64,000 nt of DNA, taken from NCBI GenBank assembly GCA_963971285.1, contig OZ020248.1:16244001-16308000 (forward strand). The letters run 5' to 3'. This DNA is from Astropecten irregularis. Its lineage: Eukaryota; Echinodermata; Asteroidea; Paxillosida; Astropectinidae. How positions within the stretch are numbered: the stretch's first letter is position 1; each line of letters opens with the position of its first letter. Of this stretch, positions 24,519 to 36,959 are shown in pieces. The notes under the pieces are model-generated. The model was not told where the DNA came from. It did no database searches and saw nothing but the letters and a program-made list of their open reading frames with translations. The position numbers and the translations under genes were made by a program.

Positions 24519-25852
24519 TTGGCTTTTTCGATTTTAATCGGAAAAGGTATTGCGTTTGTTCTGATTTTTTTTTTTTTTCTTCTTCTTCTTCTTCTTCTTT
24601 TTCTTCTCCTCAAGTCTATGAGAATTTGTACACGATTGTTCTTCGCTCCACTTTGGTCACTTTGAAACAGTCAATCTTAACCAAACTTGGTCTAAATAAA
24701 GTCCATATAGCATAGATGTGCCCGCGTAAATTACGTTATGATGACGTCATCAGGTGTCATGTGACAAGCGATTTGAATTTAATAATCAAATTCTTTAAAA
24801 ATCAATAAAAAATCAACGGTTTGAGATATTAACTTGATTCTTTTACCAAAAATGATTGTTAGGCAGGGTCTTTCTTTGGGACACATTGCTTGACCTCTGT
24901 GACCTCTACTTCCGGTCAAACAGGAAGTAGCTCCTCATTTAAAAGTGGTAAGAGCTATGATTATGATTCTTTCACCTATAGACAATGTTAGGCAAGGTCT
25001 TTCTTTGTTACACATTACTTGACCTCTGTGACCTCTACTTCCGGTCAAACAGGAAGTAGATCCTAATTTAAAAGTGGTAAGAGCTATGATCATGATTCTT
25101 TCACCAAAAGTGAATGTTAGGCAAGGTCTTTCTTTGTGATACATTGGTTGACCCCTGTGACCTCTACTTCCGGTCAAACAGGAAGTAGCTCCTCATTTAA
25201 AAGTTGTAAGAGCTATGATCTTGATTCTTTCACCAATAGACAATGTTAGGCAAGGTCTTTCATTTGTGACACATTGCTTGACCTCTGTGACCTCTACTTC
25301 CGGTCAAACAGGAAGTAGCTCCTCATTTAAAAGTGATAAGAGCTATGATCATGATTCTTTCACCAATAGACAATGTTAGGGAAGGTCTTTCATTTGTGAC
25401 ACATTGCTTGACCTCTGTGACCTCTACTTCCGGTCAAACAGGAAGTAGCTCATCATTTAAAAGTGGTAAGAGCTGAGATCATGGTCCTTTCACCAAAAGT
25501 CAAAGTTAGGCAAGGTCTTTCTTTATGAAACATTGCTTGACCTCTGTGACCTCTACTTCCGGTCAAACATGAAGTAGCTTCTCATTTAAAGTGATAAGGG
25601 CTTTGATCATGATTCTTTCACCAAAAGTCAATGTTAGGCAATTTTTGTTTGTGACACAATTCTAATTGACAAGCAATGTGTTCCATAAACCCTGCAACTA
25701 AATGTGTTAAACTTTAGTTTTCTGCATTGAAATAGTTGATACTTTTAAACCACATGTCTTAAACTGACAAAATAAGTGATACAATTTGAGAAATATTCTA
25801 TATCATATGCGGAAAAGCCATGTGTTCTGTTTTCAACAGACACAACCTCTAG
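24519..25852 (+). repeat. Cassette A10, near-identical to A1
   Basis: A hairpin module absent from A1 is followed, from 24579 on, by sequence that by eye is identical to 1275-2548 (offset 23304). This includes six 129-bp units and the type-1 box. Confidence 0.85.
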
Positions 25853-27572
25853 TATTTTTTTTGAGTTTGTTCTGTGGCCCATAGACTTTGTACACAGATT
25901 TTTCTGCGCGGCACTTTGGTTACTTTTAAACAGCCGATCTTAACCAAACTTGGTCTGAATGAAGTCCATATAGGGTAGTTGTGCCCCGAAACTTTTCACC
26001 ATCATGACGTCAAAACTTGATTTTATATGATTTTTAAAAAATATTTTATAGCCCGTTCACTTTGTACACAGATTACGTGAACGTGGTCGTTGTACAAAAC
26101 ATAAAGCTCGATCAATTTCCCATACACTATGTACAGTGTACATGTAGGCCTACGTACGCAATTCACTGTGTATAACATACAATGCACATGTCCGATTGCG
26201 TGACACAAAACGTCGTTTACAACTTGCCATAGTTTGCACGTAATTCCTTTTATATATCATTAAATACCAGCACCAAATCTTAATCGAAATGCTATCGATG
26301 TAGGTTGCTCTGTACGCGAAAATATTGGTCATTAAAAAAAACATACGATTTAAACAACATAAATACAAGGCGCGATCAGATGTTTGATTGCCTGGGTTAT
26401 ATATGCCGTTTTTTCATTTACTTCCTTATCATAGTTGCCAGCAAAGCAGCGTTAATGCTGATTTTGACCCGTGTTTTGACCAGACAACCACGCACGCGCA
26501 GCAATCTACTTATACCGTTTTCAGTACGTAAGGTTGCACCCAAGTAAATAAACTCCCGTGGACAACAGTGATAAATCCTCAAACTTCAAAAATCGTTGAA
26601 AAATATACAGAACTCTCACAGCTGTTCAAGTTGCACAGAAAAATGATGATGAACATGTAACCTTTCATTTTCTTTTCATTTTATGGTAGGGTGACCGTTG
26701 AATTTTTGAGTAATACTCATTCTCAGCTGACCACCCCTAAAAAAAGGTACGGATCACTCCAGTCAAAGAAGCCATTAAAAAAAAAACATCCCTCTGCAAA
26801 GCGGCTGAAATAGACCCACTTTCTCACCCAATTGCATCAAAAATGGTCACAAATGGAAGCCCAGACACCAGGCAGGAGGTCCAGTGCCGTATTTCTTCAA
26901 TCCTTCATTTTCATAGCTCTCACAACTCTCTTATTTCAAATATATTGAGTGCTTAACTTTTATTCATGAGCTCGGCAGACCCATTTTGCCACTACATGTA
27001 TTTACTTGGCTGCACCCGTATTTTCCGAGCGCACGGTTTTGAATAACGCCCTCACTTGATTAAAACGAGATGCTGCGGTGGTGTCAGTATTATTATTTTG
27101 TACACCGCCTATCGTCTTTTATTGAAATCATGGAAGACGGAAAGTCTTTTATATTAAATACCGGCACCACCATCTTAATAGGAATACTATCGATGTAGGT
27201 TGCGGAGTATTGTACGTCGTTTTATGGGTCGTGTTAATCTTATACATGTGCAACTTAATACTTTGGAATAGTTGTATATGGAAAAACTGCAATGATCCAT
27301 AGACTTTGCCTTTTTTTCAAGTGGCAATTTGACGTTTTACATATGAACAAATTAAAGTCACGTCCTTTCCCCTAGACTTTGTAGGCATCTTATCTTGTTC
27401 TATACGTGGCAATAAGTATAAGACTGAAGTTCAATATTCACAAAACGATTTCATATTCGCAAATGATTTTATATTTTCAAATGATATCATCTTCAAGAAA
27501 TCATTTGAAATCATTTAAAATACCATATGCGGAAAAGCCATGTGTTCTGTTTTCAACAGACACAACCTCTAG
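25853..27572 (+). repeat. Cassette B8, copy of recombinant B1
   Basis: It continues the offset-23304 match through the recombinant B/C body up to CTAG and the first bases of the following T run. The two copies then part: a GGCTTTTTCGC hairpin follows at 4275, GAGTTTG at 27583. Confidence 0.85.
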
Positions 27573-28949
27573 TATTTTTTTTGAGTTTGTTCTGTGGCCC
27601 ATAGACTTTGTACACAGATTTTTCTGCGCGGCACTTTGGTTACTTTAAAACAGCCGATCTTAACCAAACTTGGTCTGAATGAAGTCCATATAGGGTAGTT
27701 GTGCCCCGAAACTTTTCACCATCATGACGTCAAAACTTGATTTTATATGATTTTTTTAAAATATTTTATAGCCCGTTCACTTTGTACACAGATTACGTGA
27801 ACGTGGTCGTTGTACAAAACATAAAGCTCGATCAATTTCCCATACACTATGTACAGTGTACATGTAGGCCTACGTACGCAATTCACTGTGTATAACATAC
27901 AATGCACATGTCCGATTGCGTGACACAAAACGTCGTTTACAACTTGCCATAGTTTGCACGTAATTCCTTTCATATATCATTAAATACCAGCACCAAATCT
28001 GAATCGAAATGCTCTCGATGTAGGTTGCTCTGTACGTGAAAATATTGGTCATTAAATAAAACATACGATTTAAACAACATAAATACAAGGCGCGTTCAGA
28101 TGTTTGATTGCCTGGATTATATATGCCGTTTTTTCATTTACTTCCTTATCATAGTTTCCAGCAAAGCAGCGTAAATGCTGATTTTGAGCCGTGTTTTGAC
28201 CAGACAACCGCGCACGCGCAGCAATCTACTTATACCGTTTTCAGTACGTAAGGTTGCACCCAAGTAAATTAAACTCCCGTAGACAACAGTGATAAATCCT
28301 CAAACTTCAAAAATCGTTAAAAAATATAGAGAACTCTCACAGCTGTTCAAGTTGCACAGAAAAATGATGATGAACTTGTAACCTTTCATTTTCTTTTCAT
28401 TTTATGGCAGGGTGACCGTTGAATTTTTTAGTTATACTCATTCTCAGCTGACCACCCCTAAAACAAGAGTACGGATCACTCCAGTCAAAGAAGCCATTTC
28501 CCAAAAAAAAAAAACATCCCTCTGCAAAGCGGCTGAAATAGACCCACTTTCTCACCCAATTGCATCAAAAATGGTCACAAATGGAAGCCCAGAGACCGGG
28601 CAGGAGGTCCAGTGCCATATTTCTTCAATCCTTCATTTTCATAGCTCTCACAACTCTCTTATTTCAAATATATTGAGTGCTTAACTTTTATTCATGAGCT
28701 CGGCGGACCCATTTTGCCACTACATGTATTTACTTGGCTGCACCCGTAATGCAGGATTCACTTTTCCGAGCGCACGGTTTTGAATAACGCCCTCTTTTGA
28801 TTAAAACGAGAAATCATTTCCCGAAGACGATATCATTATTTTATTTGCTGAATCAAACAACATCAGCGATGTGTATTTAATTTGAGAAATATTTTATATC
28901 ATTATGCGGAAAAGCCATGTGTTCTGTTTTCAACAGACACAACCTCTAG
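27573..28949 (+). repeat. Cassette B9, copy of B3
   Basis: Matches 8353-9729 at offset 19220, including the private ATCATTATGCGG before the type-1 box. It differs at its start, where the T run is longer. Confidence 0.85.
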
Positions 28950-30250
28950 TTGGCTTTTTCGCGGAAGCGAAAAGCCTTTATTTTTGTTCTGTTTTTTTTT
29001 TTTTTGGCTTTTTCGCGGAAGCGAAAAGCCTTTATTTCTGTTCTGTTTTTTTTTCTTTTTTCTTCCACTTCTTCCTCTTCTTGTCGCCAAAATTCCCATA
29101 GACAAAGCACAGGGGCATTCTGGACCCCACTTTGGTCACTTTTTAACAGCCGATTTTAACCAAACTTGGTCTGAAGGAAGTCCATATAGGGTAGTTGTCT
29201 CCCGAAACTTTTCGACATCATGACGTCATAACTTGATTTTATATGAATTTTTTAATAGTTCTCACAGCCCGTTAACTTTGTACACAGATTACGTGACAAT
29301 ATGGTTGTGTACAAAACATATGATGCTCGAATGACTCAACTCTCCCCATACATGTACACTGCACTGTACGTACGCAATTCACTGCACTGTGCGTATGACA
29401 TTCATAATAATGTCCGCGGATTGCGTGACTCGATCAAAACTTCGTTTATAATCTTCCCATAGACATTTTCATGTAAGACTTTTTATATATCGTTAAATAC
29501 CAGCACCAAATATCGAAATGCTATCGATGTAGGTTGCCGTATTGTACGTCATTTTATGGGTCGCGTTAATATTAGCTATACATGTACTTGCAAGAGTTGT
29601 GTGGATAAGTGCAATGATCCATAATTTGTTTTTTTTGTACGTGGCAATAATGATCAGTTTTACACATGAACAAATTAAATATGTCACGCCATTTCCCCTA
29701 GACTTTAGTGTCATCAGAGTGATTTCATGTTCTTGATATAATTTTGTATAAATATTCTATTCCGTAGGCCTATTTATATGCCAAATACAGTCAGCATCCG
29801 TCCACCATCGGCCCGACCTCGGCTGGACGACCATTGTTAGTACACGCGGTGGTATTTACCCGGCCGTTTCATAGTGGCAACCACCATGCACCGGCGGACC
29901 ACGGTCGGTGGATGGGCAGCGTGCCGGCCGATGGCGCTTATAGCCGCAGCTGCTGAGCCGCTGGCTGCGGCGACATGGCTTGCACACATGGGCCGGGCCG
30001 GACTTGATGTCCGATTGACCCGGCGTTGACTTAAAACTATATTTTCCCCCATAGACAATGCACGTCCGTATTTTTTATATCATTTTCAAAAAAAAAATTA
30101 AAACAAAATCTTACTAAACCAGAATGCTATCGATGTAAGTTGATACGTATTGTATGTCATTGTATGGACGGTCCTGCGTGTTCCAGTCCTGTACAACAAC
30201 TTAGTGGGTTTTCTTTTCTACTAACGTGGCAATTTTGATCAGTTTTAGAC
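28950..30250 (+). repeat. Cassette C2, right end of array 1
   Basis: Two GCGGAAGCG-type hairpin modules and a TTCC tract lead into the C body, including the GC-rich patch (29800-30010) shared with 13190-13370. No box follows. The sequence becomes single-copy in this window at about 30250, so the exact right edge is uncertain. Confidence 0.7.
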
Positions 30251-31380
30251 ATCCAATTTGTTTCATGCCGTCGAAATTCATGCCCTCGGGTCATTCATGA
30301 AAACACATATATTTCGAGTCATCACAATTTTTTTGGTGCCCTCGAAAAATTCAGTCTGCAATCGGATTTATCCGGGCCGATTTATTGTAAACATTGTACA
30401 GTATCGTCAACAATAAAACCAATTGCAAAAAAATGTTTGTGTCGAATTATTTGTATAATGAGATGAATTACAGTGGTGATATGACGATGGCATGAAAAAC
30501 TGGATTCAAATAGTAAACCATGGAAGTGGGAATGATAAAATGTTTTCACAGAACATAAGTCATGGCTATCCTTTACAAGGGTTGTTGGAGAACCTATCGA
30601 CTGTAAAGTGCGCCCTCATGTGAAAAATAAGTATGTTGGAGCTGTATTGAACTCGTACTATCGCACTTTGTGCTCGACAAATTGTAAATGATCCATCGTT
30701 TTTGAACAGTTGTGCAGCAGGCGGAGACATTAATACTTATCTTTCATAATTAAATACTCAATTAAGCTTCTTACCTTTCTTTTCTTCTCCCGCTGGTTGC
30801 CTAGTACAAGTAATTTACCCACACTGTCGGAAGGAAAAACTGTATGTTGTTGAAGTGGTTTCCATTATAGACAGGTGCACATATGCCAAAATTAATACAC
30901 ACGTAGAACAAGAAAAGAATATTTCTTACATAAATACCTTGTCAATGACATGTATTTTATTTCAAACTTGTCCATATTAAACAATCACAAAATCACACTG
31001 CCATTTTACTTGAATACATGTGTCAGCAAAGAGGTGAAGCATATCATCATAATTATTTACTTCATTTATTTGATTAATTTGTAAACATTACACTCTGAGT
31101 CCTATTATAGACAAATGCAAACACATGTAGAGAAAAATTCCACTAGATCCAGCATGTTACACTATAGCCAATTATGAATGACACATTCCATCTGAAATAT
31201 TGAGTGCTTGTAGATTTTCGGCTGGCCATGACTGTTTGCACAAAATACTATGTAAAGTGTTTACACGGTGTTAGGATTCCCATTTAAAAACAAATACTTT
31301 GATCAATTGGAGGCCTTTTTTGTCACTCTACACATAGTAAGCCTTATCATGTTTAAGAACAGTACAAAAATAAGTTCTGA
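30251..31380. other. Spacer without recognised genes
   Basis: AT-rich sequence with no plausible gene. Near 30602 it contains a 22-bp string beginning TGTAAAGTGCGCC that recurs near 55240, to the right of array 2. A TGTATTTTATT stretch near 30955 resembles 55550. Confidence 0.6.
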
Positions 31381-31384
31381 AGTC

Positions 31385-31545
31385 TACAGAGGGCAATCAT
31401 TGAATAACCACAAGGGAAATTGGCTGGTGTATTATAAAGAAATTTAAAAGTGACCAATGAAAAATTGACTGGAGGGGATTCCAACCAGTGACCCCAACCA
31501 GCTCTACCTAACTGAGCTTTGCAAACCCTGGGTTGGTGGTGTCCC
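31385..31545 (-). mobile_element. tRNA-derived SINE, minus strand
   Basis: Read on the minus strand, GCTCAGTTAGGTAGAGC resembles a pol III A box and GGTTGGAATCC resembles a B box. CCAGTCAATTTTTCATTGG follows, then CAATTTCCCTTGTGGTTATT. The same head, middle and 3' end occur at 59672-59825, which defines a family of about 160 bp. Confidence 0.7.
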
Positions 31546-32100
31546 AAATAGTCACTTATCTTTCTTTCTTTGGCAGTCAGAAGCCATAAAAAGTGGAATT
31601 AACATGGCAATCAAGTAATCAATGTAAGCTGCAAAAAATATGCAGTGGTTTGTATATACACATGTACATATATAATGAATGCAGAAATATGAAGACATTC
31701 CGCTTTTGCCTTGAAAAACATCACGCTTTATCTCCCTGGAATTTCTTATCTTGAGAAATAAAAGAAGAAGAAAAAAAGGGGTATTTTTCCTCTTTACTGC
31801 TACCAATGCAAGTAATAAAGGTGTACAGAAAGCTGCAATACATGTACATGTTTTTCTTGTTAAACCAATTTCACTGCATGGTATGATACACCACACCAAA
31901 GGGCATGTTTGTGCATGATTAATGTGGTGCTTTTCAGTCATAAGCCACGGAGGTTTTAGAGGTCTTGAGAAATATTTCACACCTGGATTGCTAATAGTAG
32001 CAAAATAATGATATTTTTAATGATAAAATGAACTCCTTCTATTTAGCGCATATCACAATCAAAGTATCTGTATGCATATACATGCATTACTATTAAACAC
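31546..32100. other. Spacer; one unrecognised minus frame
   Basis: A 142-codon minus frame (31552-31980) is present, but its composition is low-complexity and I recognise no domain. I do not call it a gene. Confidence 0.5.
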
Positions 32101-32104
32101 GGTA

Positions 32105-32400
32105 ATTGGCCTGCGTGTACATGTAGATTCTTAAAACCATCTCAACTCCCAGGAGAACATACAGCTCAGGCTGCTATAAGGTGCACAGAGGATAATCAAG
32201 CACAAAGTCATCTCTACCCTCACAGGGTACCCATTAACTCCTGGGTGAAGAGGAGCAATATGTCACCAAGCATCTTGCCCTAGGATGCAATCATCATCAC
32301 TATAACCCATGGCTGGATTCGAACCCACAATCTGTAGATAGACCACAAGACCTTGAGTAGGACACACCAGACTACTAGGCCACAGCACCACTTCTTAATC
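32105..32400 (-). mobile_element. tRNA-derived SINE with conserved body, minus strand
   Basis: On the minus strand the head is TGGCCTAGTAGTCTGG (A-box-like, near 32385), followed by the B box GGGTTCGAATCC (near 32315). The body contains CCCAGGAGTTAATGGGTACC, a type of sequence seen in deuterostome and mollusc SINE bodies. The family is different from that at 31385. Ends are approximate. Confidence 0.7.
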
Positions 32401-32640
32401 AGCTGTCAGATAGAAAATGAATATTTCTTTCACATTTAGTAAATTTGTTTTGTACAAAGATGCTTAGTACAGGAAGAAGTCATAGTTGGTAATGATGATA
32501 AGAAGATGGATGCTACAGATGACTGATCCTCTGAAGATTACTTGAGCCACAAAGTTTCTGGCAGATGTCACATGTGATGACCAATGTGAGTGTCTGGCTG
32601 GTAGACAAAGAGGGGAGTGTCTTCTATGCTTTATTTATTT

Positions 32641-34790
32641 ATTATTTACCCTGGGGAAACCTTTCAGTGAAACACTTTTTTTTCAAAGGTGCCCAGCTTT
32701 ACAGTATAAAACGTAAAATGTTTTAAAATAAATATAAATAGGCCCTATAATGAAATACTAAAATTAAGCTAGATAAACTACAAGTTAAACTACTAGTAAG
32801 CAATTATTGTTAAGAACACATAACATTAAAAACTGTTAGTCAAAATACATACATCAAAACAATACAGTTAACACATAAGACTTTTGTACTGGCACTTAAA
32901 ACTAGTTAAGGTTGAAGGCAGGGGATGTTTGAGTGTCACAGGCAGGTTGTTAAATGACAAGACCCCGCGATATGCAAATCTACGTTTTCCTGAATTAGAT
33001 TTGGAAGTCGGAAGAACTAAGTTGCCTTGTGATCCAGACCTAGTGCTATGGGAGTGGTGATCAGAGATAAGACAGAAAAACTTGCACAGTTGTGGAGGCA
33101 GTTGCAATTTTTAGCTCTTATAGACCAGAGTGTTCAGGTGGAAGTTACGTCTGGCAGTTAGGTCTTGCCATCCAAGTAAGGACATGACATTGTCTGTGGG
33201 TGACCATCGGGGAAGACCCAAAATAAGTCGGCCAACACTTTTTTGAGTTCTGCCTAGCTTGGACAGCATGACTTTCCCAGAGTTACCCCAAACAGCATCA
33301 CAATAGTCAAAGTGTGGCAGGATGAGGGTTTTATATAACATGTTCAAAATGTGTTTTGGAAGAACAGCCTTCACCCTCCGAAGAACCCCAACACGTTTGT
33401 TAACAGTTTTCACAAGTTTATCAATGTGGACATTCCATGTAAGAGACGGATCAAGCCATACACCGAGATATTTAAACTGGGTCACATTATCAATAACAAC
33501 ATCATTAATTTTCACTCTAACATTATCCTCATAACGGCGTAATTTTGCTTGTGTACCTAACAACATGCTTTTTGTTTTGTTAATGTTCAGAGTAAGGTAA
33601 TTAGCTTGGAGCCAATTCAACACTTTAGTCATGTCACTGTTCAGGGTTCTATTAATAACTTCAATTGATTTAGCCCGGGTAAAAATAGCAGTGTCATCAG
33701 CATAAAAAAACATCTTAGAATCATGTGGTAAAATGTAAGCTAAGTCGTTAATATATAATGTAAAAAGAAGTGGCCCAAGTACAGAGCCCTGTGGAACTCC
33801 AACATTTACCTCTGAAAAGAGAGAGTAATTGTCACCTATTTTGGTCACCTGATGACGCCCTTGTAAATAGAAAGAAAACCATTCTAGCTCCAGACCCTGT
33901 ACTCCAACGCTATAAAGTTTACTGAGTAGATCCAGGAAGACTGCCCCAGTGAAATAACCCAAATTCATGTTATCCAGTAAGTAATCAGATACATTCAGAA
34001 GGCAAGTTTGGGTGGAGTGCATAGGTCTAAAACCAGATTGATTTTCTGTTAAAATATTTGCTTCATCCATGTAATGCAAAAGCTGCTTATGAACAATTTT
34101 TTCAAAAATCTTCATACAAGCTGGTATGACAGAGATTGGTCTGTAGTTATTAACTTCTTGACGATATCCCTCTTTAAATATAGGAGACACTCTACTCTGT
34201 TTCCAGGCTAGAGGCACCGAGCCAGAGCTGAGACTTAAATTCATGATGTGGGTTAGTGGTCTCGCAAGCTGTCTAAAACCAGCCTTCAACAATCTGGGGC
34301 TGATACCATCAAGTCCAGTGGCCTTGGTGGCATCAAGACCACGTAACAGACGACATACCTCATGTGTCGTCACATCCACAAAATGAAATAGATCCCCCTG
34401 AGGTTCAGTGTGGTCAATGCACAAATCAGACTGGTCAGTAGTATTCTGCCCAGTCAGAGCATTCGCCAACTCATTACCTATATTTGCAAAGAATGTGTTG
34501 AATTTGTTAGCAATGTCAACACCATCTGTTAATACTCCATTTTCACATTTAATACTATTTATGCCTACATGGTTGTTAGTGGGGAGAATTGTTTTAATAA
34601 CCTTCCAAAGCTTACTTGTGTCAGAACCAGCATCTCTAATGGCATCCTCAAAAAAATTCCCTTTCAATTTTTTGGCCATGTTATTGATTGAATTTCTAAG
34701 CTTACAAAAAGCTTCCCAGTCAGCATTATGCTTTACATAATGTTTATCTCCACAGCAACAAATGTAGCAGTCAATAAGATTTCCTTAATT
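32641..34790 (-). mobile_element. 5'-truncated non-LTR retrotransposon
   Basis: The unit holds the reverse transcriptase frame described separately, a 3' UTR and a 3' end of AATAAATAAATAAA after GGTTTCCCCAGGGTAAAT. Short-repeat tails of this kind are typical of CR1/L2-type elements. No ORF1 or endonuclease is present, so it is 5'-truncated near 34785. TATGCT at 32635 and 34791 may be a short target duplication, but that is weak. It probably inserted near the far 3' end of Helentron 1. Confidence 0.75.
32868..34784 (-). pseudogene. Non-LTR reverse transcriptase, truncated, one stop
   Basis: The frame is open from 34784 and contains the linker WEAFCKLRN, KATGLDGISPRLLK, NNYRPISVIP, QSGFRPMHST, GVPQGSVLGPLLF and the catalytic FYADD (D328/D329 counted from the methionine at 34679). 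QFKYLGVWLD and the C-terminal thumb follow. Two lesions are visible. The motif A region reads FLDL directly into LSKLYSVGV near 33930, lacking the dozen or so residues that usually hold KAFD..DH. A TAA at 33111-33113 interrupts the frame, which continues in phase for another 80 codons with the usual tail (GKRRFAYRGVLSFNNLP). Clade: CR1/L2/jockey group. The missing motif A residues should make it inactive, so it is a dead copy. Confidence 0.85.
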
Positions 34791-35173
34791 TATGCTATAA
34801 AGCATTACAGTTACACACATGTGTAGTAAGTCTCTATGCAGAACCTCACTGCTTCCAATAGTGACTGTTTACTGCTGGTTATTGTTGTATTGAAGGACGT
34901 CCAATATTTCAAACTGTAAAATGAGAAGGTGGAATAAAAAGACAAAAGATTCACTTTAAAATGAAAATTATGCTAGTGTTATAATAACATTTATGGCAAA
35001 AAATCTGTCAAAAGATGTTTCCACATGAACAGAAATGACCAGTATTCATGTACTCTTCAAGGACTTGCATGGGGTCCAAAAATATGTCTTTTTTGTTTTC
35101 ATTTTTAATTTGTTTTACAGAAATTTTCTAAGACAGGGTAAAACTGTTTCAAGTTTTGTTTTACTATGGCTAC

Positions 35174-35400
35174 CAGGCCTTGCGCTAACTTTTTTTTATG
35201 CCTAGCACACTGGCCAGCTTACTGCAGATTTTACTAGTCTGGTTAGATTTTTACCAGCCCGTACATATGTTTATCCATACCTCAACAGGTAGGTTCCTTT
35301 TTTTTTACTAGCCCACCGGGCAACCAAGGAAGTTAGTCTAGCTAGCCCAGAGCAGTTTTTGCTAGACATTGTATGACGGGCTAGTACTATTTCGAGCCTG
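35174..35400. mobile_element. Candidate small TIR element
   Basis: A 227-bp segment starting CAGGCCTTGCG and ending TTTCGAGCCTG has short imperfect inverted ends. It is flanked by GGCTAC at 35168-35173 and 35401-35406. The related 3' region of Helentron 2 lacks it. It contains internal GGGCTAG/CTAGCCC repeats and no frame. Confidence 0.45.
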
Positions 35401-35469
35401 GGCTACAATTTTCAAATAAACGTCACAACAAAATCATAACAAATATTAACAGCAGTCATACCTGAAACC

Positions 35470-36125
35470 GTTGTCACAGTCATGGTGGCAAGGTGACAGC
35501 TGCAGTGTAGAGGGGCCAAGGGTTGACATGGCCCTGCTGAGTGTATCAGTCACAGCCATGGTGGCAAGGTGACAGCTGCAGTGTAGAGGGGCCAAGGGTT
35601 GATATGGCCCTGCTGAGTGTATCGGTCACAGCCATGGTGACAAGATGACATCTGCAGTGTAGAGGGGCCAGTGGTTGACATGGCCCTGCTGAGTGTATCA
35701 GGCACTATCCTGATAGCAAGGTGACATCTGCAGTGTAGAGGGGCCATGGGTTGACATGGCCCTGCTGAGTGTATCAGGCACAATCCTGATGGCAAGATGA
35801 CAACTGCAGTGTAGAGGGGCCAAGGGTTGACATGGCCCTGCTGAGTGTATCAGGCACAATCCTGATGGCAAGATGACAACTGCAGTGTAGAGGGGCCAAG
35901 GGTTGACATGGCCCTGCTGAGTGTATCAGGCACTATCCTGATGGCAAGGTGACAACTGCAGTGTAGAGGGGCCAAGGGTTGACATGGCCCTGCTGAGTGT
36001 ATCAGGCACAATCCTGATGGCAAGATGACAACTGCAGTGTAGAGGGGCCAAGGGTTGACATGGCCCTGCTGAGTGTATCAGGCACTATCCTGATGGCAAG
36101 GTGACAACTGCAGTGTAGAGGGGCC
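35470..36125 (+). repeat. 76-bp minisatellite, array i
   Basis: About 8.6 copies of a 76-bp unit containing TGACATGGCCCTGCTGAGTG and CTGCAGTGTAGAGGGGCC. Spacing between CTGCAG sites is 76 bp in the copies I measured. Two subtypes alternate (CACAGYCATGGTGGCAAG and GCACWATCCTGATGGCAAG). Confidence 0.9.
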
Positions 36126-36650
36126 GGCCATTGTCAAGCAGGCGAGATGATTGTGCATGGTTTGACAGACATCTGTGGAGTGTATTAAAATGTTAGATAA
36201 AATTATTCGAAATTAATATGTTGATGGCATGTGCAGTCTATATGATGCACTTCACATTCAAATAAAAATACTAATAAAAGGTATACTACAGGATTGGTAA
36301 CATACCCAAACAGAAATGTTCACAGATTTATGTGTAACTTTCAGCTAGCTAGGGTATGAAGATGGTGCTGGTAGTAAGATACTGTTAAAATATATCTGCC
36401 TGAAATGGTGTATTTATCCAGAATTTAGTAAAAACAAAGACCAAAGACAGTTTGGATCTTGGGTTAAGATCAAAACCATTCATTATATTTTATAAACAAT
36501 ATAATTTACCTAATATTCATTCCCAAAGAATCAAAGTTGGGTGGAATTATGTTTGTAATCAAAATAAAAGCTCCTTGGAAATTTGATGTTATTCATAATA
36601 ATACTGTATACACACAAGTGCAGAGTTTAGCTCTTAATTTAGAATTTACT

Positions 36651-36874
36651 ATGCAAATTAGGCTTGCCCTTCACTGACGTGGATGAGCACTGCATACTCA
36701 GTGCTTGTGAGAGCATGTGAAAAAAATCACATGCTGGCTCAGGTGGGATTTGAACCCACGACCTCCTGCTTACTAGTGCCGATGCCATATCGCTAGAGCT
36801 TGGTGGCCTAGCAGTATGGCATCTGCACTAGTAAGTAGGAGGTAGTGGGTTCAAATCCCACCTGAGCAAGCATG
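36651..36874. repeat. tRNA-like inverted repeat, copy 1 (right arm short)
   Basis: Centred at about 36802. The left arm (from 36651) and right arm are complementary, but the right arm stops at 36874. Both arms contain tRNA-like promoter elements (GGTTCAAATCCC on plus, GGTTCAAATCC on minus). It may be two head-to-head SINE copies. Confidence 0.75.
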
Positions 36875-36959
36875 TGATTTTTTCAAATATTTTAACAAAT
36901 GTTAACAGCATGCAGTCATACCTGAAATTGTTATGACCAAAGAAATAAGATGACACTGC

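Noticed and set aside
31552-31980. 142-codon minus-strand frame
   Set aside because: No recognisable domain, low-complexity composition, no splice or context support.
32641-34790. LTR retrotransposon or retrovirus-like element
   Set aside because: The reverse transcriptase motifs, lack of LTRs and short-repeat 3' end fit a CR1/L2-type non-LTR element.
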